The notes below the pieces were generated by a model. The model was not told the DNA's origin, did no database searches, and worked only from the letters and a program-made list of their open reading frames with translations. Shown one piece after another: positions 33,130 to 43,550 of a stretch of DNA of 64,000 bases. Source of the stretch: Polytrichum commune (lineage: Eukaryota; Streptophyta; Polytrichopsida; Polytrichales; Polytrichaceae); NCBI GenBank assembly GCA_950295325.1, contig OX485806.1, positions 10,728,001-10,792,000 on the forward strand. The letters run 5' to 3'. The position numbers were made by a program, and so were the translations under genes. Position 1 is the first letter of the stretch. Each line of letters opens with the position of its first letter.

Positions 33130-36100
33130 ATGGATTGGAGAGGTTTTGTCTGCTTCTCCATCATCCCCCTCTCTCTTGCTATCCTCCTTGGCATGATGCT
33201 TGCCGTCCTCCTCGCCCTCTCCTCCACTTTCTTCTTCTTGTTCTTCCTCCTCCCTCAATTGACTACCCTCATTGTTATAGAGGATGTGAAGTATTTGCCG
33301 TCTTTTTTCAATGGGGATGTCATTTTCATTTTGCCGCCGGTCAAGACTGGAATTCCAGATGCTTATGGCAAGGCAATGGATGGCATGGACAAGATTTACG
33401 ATGGGCATGCTTGGTGCAGAACCAAAACAACAAACACTCAGAATGAATTTGGTTTGACTTTTTGGAGGTCTTCATGCGTTGGTCATCTCCAATGCCGTAA
33501 CGACTCGTGTGAGTATCTTTTACGGAATGGTGGAGTTCGCAACTCTACCGAATGGATCAGTATAACACCCACTCCTTTCATGATTGGTACTGAACCACCA
33601 GAGAAATCTAAGGTTCAATGTAAGGTTTGCCATGCCGCTCCTATATGCCTTGATGTTTGCTATGCTAAAATTATATACGTCCATTCACAATCGTCAAGCA
33701 TGTCGCGTGTTTGTATCCACTTGGGTGTTCATAACTACCCTCTGTTTACTAGAGTGTGTCGTGAATCACTAGACATGGCTTATCAGTGTGTGGCAAATGA
33801 GGTGGCTAAAACTCCAACCGCAAAGAACTCAGCTATTGTTATGGCTGTCAGTAAACAATTTTTGGCAGATTACCTCCTCAATCCCCTCTCCTAGGAGAAA
33901 AAAACCATCTTCATGGAACATCCTTGGAGGTGGTAATGGATACATTCTCCACTTTGGCTTCCCCTAACTGTAGGAACTTCGTGGCGGGTTCCAAACGTTT
34001 CATTCGTAGTGGGATGGGTTTCTTGGATAGCATCATGACATTGAAAAACCACTCTGGGTTCAAATATGTACATGATAGTCGGTTTCCAGGGCAATCCAAA
34101 GATAAGGTCTTTGTATTCAAGATGTCTGTGGATCTTGCTGGAAGCAGAGTCGATTTGGTAAAGCGCATGCAGTATGGAGGAGACATGGAAAATTCGTGGA
34201 TCATGTTTGACCATGTCAAGCGTTTGCGAGACTGGACTACAATGGCATGTCATGTCTACGATAGCAAACATTGCAAGGTTCTCACAATAGCATGTTGTGA
34301 TATGCAATCGGAGGATGCTCGGGCCCAGATCATTTTTTGGGAAAATTTAAATACTGTCATGTTGGAGAATGACGTTCCCAATATCAATTTCAAAGGATTC
34401 ATGGCGGACAGTGTCCAAGCAAATTGGATTGCTGTGAGGAAGATTTACGGGGATGGTGACCCATCTGTTCCCCTCGAGGGTCGCAAGCATACATGTTTTT
34501 TTCTTTGGTCTGCCAATTTGGATAAAATAACACAAAAACACATCCGACCTTCATTGCAGCATGAACACAAACAACTTTGTAAAGATTACAAGGATGCCAA
34601 GAGTTTGGAGGACGCCGACATCAAATACCATGTAATACGGGTATAGTGGTTGTCATCAGGGGCAACCACCGAGGAGGGCATGTACAGTTTGTCAGAATGG
34701 TTGGGGTTTTGGCATTATCGATATAGACAATGGGGAGGTCACATGCTCATTGTAAGTTTTTCCTATACACAAGTGCCCCTCCTTTATTATTGATGAAATT
34801 GTTGTGTCAGTTCATTTTTAAACTAAAAATATATTCCCAATATGTATTGCAAGATCTGACTTTGGATCAACGTGCTGAGATGCCAACTTGCAACCTAGCA
34901 GAAACAGTACATAACAAGTGGTTGCAACAATCAGGGAACAAAATGACATGTTTGTACGATGCAACCGTGGATGACATGATCCGCGCATTCATGCAGATCG
35001 CAAATTATCATTCTTGGCTTAAAGGGGGCAACACCATATTCGAAAATTTGGGAAAATTCCATGATTTTGGGAAAATACAGTTTAGGTTGAGTCGACCTAA
35101 ACTGTCATAAAATTGGGAGACTGGAAATCTCCCAAAATTTCAAATATGGTGTTGGGCTCTTCAGGGAAAGGGCCAGATCAAGCATCATTGAAGCTCAAAG
35201 CTGCAACACACACTGGTGATCCCAAGCTTCTTGCAGAGGCAATGAGGTCATACCCTGGGGCAGAGGATCTTAATACAAGGAATTATGCACTGGAGGGCTC
35301 TGAGTTGTTTGGATCAACCAAGAGGAAACTATACTTACCACCTGGATCTGAGTATGATTCTCATCGTCCTGACAAAGTGAACTACTCCATCCCTCATCCT
35401 AATAGAAGGTCAACGAGGGCACGCATAGATGATTCCTTCAAGCATGATGAGAATGTGGTGTCTCACACCACTAATGTGTTGGAGTCAGAATGTCATGAAT
35501 CCCAATGGCATATTTCACGATTGCCTTATCCGTCCAAGAAAGAGTATCAAGCATTGCAGACAAACATTGGACATCCATGTAGGGCTAAAGTTGGGAAAAG
35601 TACACATGGCACACCTGCGCCAACATACACAGGCATGAAGAAGGAATACCGTTCCAACAACCACGTTCCAACAAATTTTTGGTTTTGTGCAGATGACATT
35701 AATCGATGTGTGAAGGGGAGCAAGAAGAAATGGGTGTTTGATTGGCCAAATCTCCCTAAGGTGTGGCCGGTGAAGGTTGGTACAAACCTTACACGGGAGG
35801 AGGTGTTTGCATTGGAAGATGTTGGGTTTCAACTGCAACAGAAAGAGGCATGGTCACCACATCGTCGATTGAGAACAATGACAAACCTCCCCATCCCTCG
35901 TTCACATTTCCGTGTTCCTCCAAACCCAGATGTGCATCCAAATACACGGTTTTCCAAGGCAGTTCGACGAAACATGGCAGCACCATTATCAGAGCACAGG
36001 AATAAGTGGGAGAGAGCGTTACATATGGATGGGTACTATGTGGTTGGTGTGACTCCCATTCCATACCTTGGATACGGATGCATCATAACCATAGTTTCCA

Positions 36101-36462
36101 AAGAGGAGAAGACGTACCTTATCTCCATTGCAGATATCCCGCAATGCACTTGCCCGGACTTTGTGAAAATGTTGTCTTTGGCAGTGGGAAAGAGGGGTCA
36201 GTGGGTTTCATGCAAGCACTTGTATTACGTGTTCAGGTATTTGTGCAAAGTTGACTACGCCACTGACAAGTTCATTCATGCACCGACATTTAGCTACAAT
36301 GAGGTGATGCGACTTCTTGAGCTTGCGGGTGTTGCAGAAAGGTGTAGTGGCATAGGGGTGAAGGGCATGGATGCAATTATTCATCATTTCTACATATATA
36401 TAAATATTTGTGTACATCCATATGAAATGTATGTAGTAAAAACTGATGGTACAACTAAATAG
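33130..36462 (+). pseudogene. MULE-transposase-like gene with C-terminal SWIM zinc finger, disrupted
   Basis: Reads from MDWRGFVCFS at 33130. Segments in order: a hydrophobic stretch; a Cys-rich part (CVGHLQCRNDSCEY, CKVCHAAPICLDVC); an RNase-H-fold-like region (VFKMSVDLAG, DWTTMACHVYD, FKGFMADSVQANW) with acidic residues in MULE-like spacing; a helical region (SLSEWLGFWHYRYRQWGG); a basic linker; and a SWIM finger (CTCPDF then CKHLYYVF, C-x-C...C-x-H) at about 36145-36225. Lesions: a frameshift at about 33875-33900, an in-frame TAG at 34644-34646, a short non-coding stretch from about 34752 to 34853 that may be an intron, and the MITE at 35030-35153. The TAG is followed in the same frame by clear homologous coding (WLSSGATTEEG). 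Known MULE and FAR1/FHY3-type proteins share this transposase-plus-SWIM plan; the host family is multicopy by inference. Confidence 0.7.
35030..35153. mobile_element. 124-bp MITE inside the SWIM-type gene, GGGC target duplication
   Basis: Ends AACACCATATT and AATATGGTGTT are perfect inverted repeats. GGGC flanks both sides (35026-35029, 35154-35157). The centre is ACAGTTTAGGT TGAGTCG ACCTAAACTGT, a perfect stem with a 7-base loop. Removing the element plus one GGGC (128 bases) joins the codons into LKGGSSGKG and puts the upstream and downstream ORFs in the same frame. Confidence 0.85.
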
Positions 36463-36674
36463 ATGTTTGTCACAATAAAGTGCTCGACATTTCAATGGCG
36501 TACTTGACATGTCAATAAAATGCCTATCACCGTGGATCATCAAACTTCTTGAATTCCATGGTAATAGGGCCGAGTTCAATATTTTATTTTCCCACAATGT
36601 TATTTTCATAATATATAATCCAAATATGTTGGAATATTTTCTTTTCAAATCCTATAATTGGTCATTTTTTTGCT

Positions 36675-36775
36675 GACTGCTCACATGTTACCGCTCACTG
36701 CTCACTGCTCACTGCTCACCGCTCATTGCTCACTGCTCACCGCTCACTGCTCACTGCTCACTGCTCAATGCTCAC
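36675..36775. repeat. Tandem array of ~7-bp TGCTCAC/CGCTCAC units
   Basis: About a dozen repeats of the form CTGCTCA or CCGCTCA, with occasional ATT or AAT variants. It sits between the end of the SWIM-type pseudogene and the end of the LINE-like element. Confidence 0.9.
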
Positions 36776-36849
36776 ATACATAGGGAGAAGATGTATTGTT
36801 TGAAGGTGTGCTTTTGATAGTTTCCCACATAACTTCCATAGTGATATTT

Positions 36850-39800
36850 TAGAACTTGAGTGATTTAGGCATTTGTGATTCATGGGGCGTCCCAAAAGAG
36901 GTTGGACCATTTAAGGTGGAGGCCATTAGTTGATAGCCATTTTTATACGTATGATATGGTGTTAGTGGTATGTGATCTAAGGGGTGATTTGCGTTCTTTT
37001 TTTGTGGAGCATTTGAGATTGCAGACCAAGCCATCATGTTAGGTCGATGTCGGTGGGATGGCATGCCAAAAGGGGGTTGTGTGGCTGATATGGTGAAACG
37101 GGATAACTTTTATTTTAGGATTCAATGCACCTTGTTTGGCTAAATTGTCAGCTTTGTTGTTTATGTTTGTGTTTGTGTGGGCGTGGACTTCTTTGATGGT
37201 AATTTTGTGTGTGGATGTTTTAATGGCGTGTATTATATATGTGATGAGGAGTTTATCATGGTGGTTATTTTGGGAAGAGTGGTGCCGGATGTGACTTAAT
37301 AAGAGGTAGATGTTGTTAAGGTTGTTGGTGAAGATGAATGTGTTAGTGGTGAGATTCTTGGTGTGCTCAATTGCTAGGAGAAGTGCATAGAGTTTTGCTC
37401 TTTGGATATTTGGGTATCATGGTAGTTTGGTAGCTATAGATACATGAAGTGGGATGTTGAAGACATATGCTCCTTTTAAATTTATTTTTTGATCTATGTC
37501 CAGCTAGAGGGGTGAAAGATCCATCCGTGTACAACATGATTGTGTGTGTGTGTGTGTGTGGGGGGGGGGGGGGATGGGGTGTTGTAGTGTTGTGCCATTC
37601 TTTGGGGATTATGTTGATTATGGTTCGAGTGTCCAAGGTGAGAGCAATGGGGTAGATGTGGCTAGTTGTTTTGATGGGTGGGGGGAGGGTTTGGATAAAA
37701 GAGTTGATTTGTTTTGGATGTTTCTTGTTTGAGGTGATGATTATTGAGGTGAGAAGGGGTTCTTTAGTGTTGTAGTAGGACATGAATTCAGGGAAGGGAG
37801 GTATTGTGTTGTTAATGGTGAGGATCGGTGTTACATCTAATTGTTGAAGTGGGATGGCTCCAATTGTCGTTGTTGCTGATCATGATGGTGGTGGTATTGG
37901 GTTGGGTTTGTGCGGCTAGGTGGGTCCATTTGATGGGCTTTAAGGCGACAATTATATCAATTGTATGTGTGAGTCCTTGGCCATGCCATTGGTGAGAGTA
38001 TGCGGGGCCTAGAGATCCAAAGACTTTGTCTCGGTTGTAAGGGGAGTGACATTGGGTGGAGTTGATGGGACACGTGAATGGGTTGGAGAAGTATGAGTGT
38101 GTAGGTTGGAAGGAGGAGATGAGGGTGTCGAGGATGACTCGGGGGAGGATATGGTAATTGTCAATGATGGGGGTATGATTTGGGGGTTGTTGAGGTGAGG
38201 ACTTAAGATAACTGTTAATTAGTAGAAGGATTTATGTTTCAAAGTCTTTTGTTGGGGTTGGAAGTGTGTGTAAGTTGCTAGAAATGTATGTGGATTATCT
38301 TTCCCATAGCCATATAAGTCTTTCTAAGGTGATGGTTGTTTAGTAGTTTCCTCTTTGGTCATGGGTTTGAGCGCCAGGGGGGGGGGGTGCGTGGTGATGT
38401 ATTTGAAAGGTTGGTTTGTGTGTGATGACATCTTTGTCCATGTTGCATTCTTAGGTGAGTAGAGTGATGTGTGGGTTAAAGATACTAGGTAGACATATAT
38501 GCATTCTTCAAGTTATGATTTGTGGTGTGTGTTTAGTAGTTCAGTTTTGATGACTAGTTGTTTTGTTTGTTGTGCAAATTTGGTGATTAGTAGTAAATTA
38601 TGGTCACAAAGAATGTTATCGGGTTTTAGGATGTGGGATTGGGGGATCCATTTTGTGTGTGAGGTATGTCGGGGGTTCGTATGGCATTTGAAGTGGATGG
38701 AGCATTTTGTGACTCCCTATTTTTCTTTAATGAATGTAATCTTGAATGCATGTATTTCTGTGATGGCCGTTCCTAGTGATTTGTCCATGTTGGGATGTGT
38801 GTCATGAGGATTTTTATTTATTTTATTTTTTATTTTGGAGGGGGGGGGGGGGGGGAGACATGGGTGTGTAATATGTGATTGGGGGGAATATGGTGGCAGT
38901 TTATAGTAGGGCATATTTAATTATTATGGATTTGATACTTTTGTTGGAATTTTTGGAATGTAAGTATTATGGTACCATTTGGGTCTCGCAATTGGGGTAG
39001 TGCAATTATGTTGAATCTGACAAGTTTTGCGAGGAATTTGATTTTGGTGGGGGTGAGGGCTCGATAAAAGGAACCACTTGCTATGGAGAAGTGAGTTGTG
39101 GAGGGGGAAGGTGGTGTCTACTAGGTCAATATGTATCATAAATTTTTCTTTTCAATATGAGAAGGGTGCAGGTGGTGGGTGAGCAGAGGCATGCTTGGGG
39201 TTTGAGATGTGGGAGGTGTTTGTCCCCCTCCCCCACCATATTTGGTGGTGACAACTTCACAATTCCTTGGTAAATTTGTTTGAGCGGTCTAGGGTCATTT
39301 AGTGTTTTTGTTAGTTTTTCACTAAATGTTGTGGGTATTTGGGGAGTAGGATGAACGTTTCTATTCCAAATATATCATTAAGTAATTGGGTGAAGATATG
39401 GGGGGTACTAGTGGTGAGGTTACAAATGTTTGTTGTGAGTTTGATGAGGAGTTTGTCCATTTTTCGGATGAATGGGATTGAGAAGGGGGCTATGTAGAAT
39501 GCATATCCAAATTTTGGTCGAATGACCATGTTAAGTATTTGATTTTTTGTTGGGGCAAGGTTGGTGATAGTAGGAGAGCGGCACTCTATTTTTTCATAAT
39601 CTATGGTTACCTTTTTTTGGATATTCCATCGTAGGGAGGGGACTAGTTTTATTCCTAGGTATGCGTATGGTACATTTTATGACAATATTGGGAGTTGTTG
39701 GTTTTATGGTTTATGTTTTGGGCTTGAAGGTAGCTTGTGAATGCTAGATGTTGGAGTTTAGAATTGTTGGGGCAGCTGGTTATTGCACTTTTTGTTATCC

Positions 39801-41165
39801 CAAGGTCCATATGTGCATGACAATCCACATGTTATTGAGTTGTGGTTGTATGTGGTGGATATTATCAAGGAGAATAGCTAGGTCATTGGCATGTGAGGTG
39901 GAGGTTATTGTGTTTGGTGAGGTTTGAAATTGGTAGCCTACTTGGTTTTTTTTCTAGTCATATAAGGAGTGGTTTCAAGAATATGATAAAGAGGTAAATG
40001 CTAAGTGTATCCCCTTGAATAGTGACTTTGCTGTTTTGGATGGAGGGTAGTTATGAAGTGGGCTCCTTAGAATGAGATGGATGATTCCAAATATGTGTTA
40101 TTGATGAAGGATATGGCGTTAATGGGATAGCCTAGGTCTTCCATGATGGCTAGTAGCCATGGGTGGTCTATGGAGTCGAATGCATTTTAGAATCCGATAT
40201 AGGTAATGAAGATATCTTTGTTTCTGTATTTTGCATCTTCAAGGGCTGCAATGACCACTTGGATTCGTCTGGTTGTGTTTCTCATAGTGCGGAAACCTTC
40301 TTGACTATGGTGTAGGATTTTTTTTGGTATTCTCCAAAGGTGGTGAGGAGGGTAGTTAGAGTGCTTGTGAAGAGTTTGTATATGGTGGATGCGAGGGCAA
40401 TTGGTTGGTAATTTGTGACTATATTAGGGTTGTCTTTTTTATGTAGTAGAATGGTGGTGCTATGTTTCCATTTTTCAAGGATAGATTGTTGGAGGTACAT
40501 TGTAGGAAGAATAGGAACATCATATCATGGAAGGTAGTGGAGAGGGCTTTTAGTATGTCATTTGGTATGCCGTATGGACCTAGGGTTTTTCCTTTGGACA
40601 TGTTTTTGAGGCATATGTCATATGTTATTCTTGTAAACTAGATGTGAGTGTTTGGGGACGTTCTCTCCTCAAGATTAAAACTTTATTTAGAGTGCCATGG
40701 GTATGGTCTAATTGCGCACATGCACTCAGGTGGGCGGTCTATTGGGTTTGAGCATAATGGTGCTTATCTATGAAATATTTCTTCTATGTATTAAGGATAA
40801 TGTTTGATGTGTTCTCTGGGTGTGTTGCGAGATTCCCATATTTGTTAATAAGGCAATAAAAAGGTGAGGCAATTTTGGGGTTAAATATGCTTTTATGGAT
40901 TTTCTTGGGTTTCGTGTTGAGAGTGATTGTGTATTTATCGATTTCCTTATTGACAAATATGGGAATTTTGTGTGTGTTGGTTGTTGTATGTAGGATGTGG
41001 AGAGTATGGATCCCAAGAGTATTAGGATGAAGAGTATGGATCCTAAGCTTATTGGTACGGTATGTGAGTTGAATGTTGTGGTAGGTGGTGAAAGTTCTAG
41101 TAAGGTGTGGAAATCTTAGTTTAGTGGCATTCTCTTTGGAGATAAAGGGAGCCCAGGGGTGCACC
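36850..41165 (-). mobile_element. Decayed LINE-like retroelement (RT, methylase-like segment, RNase H)
   Basis: Minus-strand coding relics in order. RT: KGKTLGPYGIPNDILKA (about 40600), STTILLHKKDNPNIV and PIALASTIYKLF (about 40450), EGFRTMRNTTRRIQ (about 40300), then motif A as YIGF-stop-NAFDSIDH (about 40195) and motif C region HANDLAILLDNI (about 39887). A connection region holds PKFGYAFYIAPFSIPF (about 39510). A block VFGSLGPAYSHQWHGQG then KPIKWTHLAA, NNDNW lies at about 37860-38030, and RNase H starts MLYTDGSFTPLAG (about 37530). The catalytic aspartates of motifs A and C are lost and there are many stops and shifts. No apurinic endonuclease was seen, so it is 5'-truncated or ends at repeat J. 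A (TG)n plus G run (37541-37574) interrupts the RNase H region. Confidence 0.7.
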
Positions 41166-41570
41166 TTTCATTCAAACCGAGAACCACATGCTTTTGCAAC
41201 ATGTTGTAAAAAAAACCCCTATATACAAGTTTTTGTTTTGTTTTGATATTAAAATCAAGAAATACATGTACAATTTCAATGATAAAAAAACAAGTGAAAC
41301 ATGTGCACATAAAAAAATTACATCCATATATAGTCATTAACATAAGAATACAAATATGCTTTTGAATAACAATCAACCCCTATCATATGTTTAATGCAAA
41401 ACCCTAGCATTCACCAATAAAGTCGATGAAGACTTTTTCATCCCTCATATGTAGCTCATAAGCATCTAAGTCTACAAGACCTACAATATATGCCATAGAA
41501 GCTATTATAGTTTCTAAGTTTTTCATCAAATGATCAATACGATCGTACGTCCATTTGTTGTTGGTTCCTT
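41151..41570. repeat. Dispersed repeat J, copy 2
   Basis: GCCCAGGGGTGCACCTTTCA through TCAAATGATCAATACGATCG matches 9411-9820 along its length. Its left edge overlaps the 5' end of the LINE-like relic by about 15 bases, so this may be an insertion junction. Confidence 0.6.
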
Positions 41571-43550
41571 TAGAAACCAACATAAGTTAATCTCCATGTT
41601 TGATGGATGGTCCATCAAGACAATCAGTTCCCTCCACCCAACGATTACAAATTTTTCTATGCATTTTATAAACCCTCCCAAGAAACCAAACCTTAATTGG
41701 AGCTATTTTTTGGTCTACCAATTTTATTTGACAATCCTAGCTTTAGGTGTGTTCTTGTCGAGAAGAAGTCTATGGGCGATGAAAGCAACTTCTGGCTTCT
41801 GGTGAGGCCACGTTGCATGTGCTTTCTCGACCGTCGGATTTGACCGATGTAACCCTCCTCCCCTGATCTCCTCCGTTCCTGCCACCACTCATCCACTCCG
41901 TGTGCAAACAGACAGATAGTCAGAGAAGACAAACATACACTCACTCTCTTCACCTTCCCGATTACAATTTCTTTGCCGATTCTCTTCGCCAGAGGTCATC
42001 CGATTACGTTTTGACTAGCCTTGCTTGCATCCTATAGTACTGACAACAATTAAAACTCTAAGTATTTGGAACAAAAGAAAACTACTTGATCCCTTTTATT
42101 CCACTTGTTGATCTACCATGCATGCTTTAATGATAGACACAACTTAATTTGGAGACAAGACAAACATTATGCTTTCTATTCAATACCAGACTTTCAATTG
42201 ATGACAATTATCTACAAACACCTACTGTTACTTCCTCAATCAAACACACGAAGTCAGTACTATGACAAACACCCAAAAGGAGGTAGGGGCAATGTGGAAC
42301 ACACAAAAAGAATGAAAAAGAGAGAGTTTTGAGCACCTTTGCAATTTCAACATACTTTTCTGCTAGACATGTGTGACAAGGCCTACCTTCTAAGTCACCT
42401 AATGCTTATCCCATAAATTTTAATGATAGTTTCATACAAGTACAAATGTTGCATAATTTTAAGAAGTCCTTTATACATGTATAGTGGGGTGACAATCAAA
42501 ATGGCGTTTTTGAATTTGTAGCGAAGGAAATTATTTCACATATGCCAACTTTAACAGCCTCCCGAGGGTTGAAAATTTGATATTACCATGATTTTTTTAA
42601 CAAAATCATCACTAAGTTAATAACATGTGCACCAAATTATGAGACCAAAAGATTCACTAGAAAAAAACTATAGATTGAAAAATCTACCAACATGTGTAGT
42701 TGTGAAAATATTTTCACTACTGCCAACTTTAACAACCTTCCAAGGATTGTTTTTTTTGTTTTTTGTTTTTGTTTTTTTGATGGAAAATTTGGGACAACAA
42801 GTTCTCTATGTTGATAACATATGTTTCACATTTTCAGGCCAAAAGATCAATGAAAAAAAGATATTTACAATTTACCAACATGTGTTGTTTTGAGAAACAA
42901 TCATGGAAATAATTTCACAACTGCCAACTTTGACACCCTCCCAAGGGCTAAAAATTTGCTTATTTACTATGAAATTTTTGTCACAAAATGGTTTCTATGT
43001 TCATAACATGTGTGACAAATTTCAAGGCCAAAAGAAATCACAAGGCTTGTGTGAAATTCTCTAGTCAACGCTCACAAGGCTTGTGTGAAATTCAACGACC
43101 CTATGGATGTTATCTCAACATGAGACTCTACAATTTTGTGCAAGAAATCAATGAAAACTCAAATGATTTAGTGCATTCTATAGCTTATTTGTACATAGTG
43201 AAGAAACCCCTGGGCACAGCTTAAGGGTTTTATCAATGCTTGGTCAAAAGGGACTTGCAACCATGGATCCCAATTTGCATAAGTTCAATTAATTCCGCCC
43301 CCTACAAAATCAAAGTTGGGCTTCCCGGCTTGCAGTGCTTGTGTGTAATTTCTACCAGAATCACTACCTATTGTTGATGCATGAAGAAGCTTGGAACTCG
43401 CCTTCCTAACTAAGCAAAGCTCTGAAGCTTTCAGGTTGGTTTTCACTCGATGCAAGATTGTGTATTAGTATCTCGATGAAATTCCTGGCTCAAATTTATG
43501 TACTTGGTATTATAACGTGTGGCGCATGATGATGGTTTTGGGGAACTTTG
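41571..43550. repeat. Intergenic DNA with three diverged copies of a ~170-bp unit
   Basis: CTGCCAACTTTAACA(A/G)CC(T)CC-type blocks followed by CCAA(G)GG and a TTTTT(C)ACAAAAT-like stretch recur near 42545, 42720 and 42917. Each is followed by a CCAAAAGA(T)(T)CA motif. 41800-41950 is richer in GC. No gene was seen. Confidence 0.4.

Noticed and set aside
33109-33408. 99-codon minus-strand acidic ORF
   Set aside because: Antisense of the hydrophobic and CTC-rich 5' end of the SWIM-type gene; no splice context.
36675-36775. CRISPR-like array
   Set aside because: Units are about 7 bp with no spacers; a simple tandem repeat in a plant genome.
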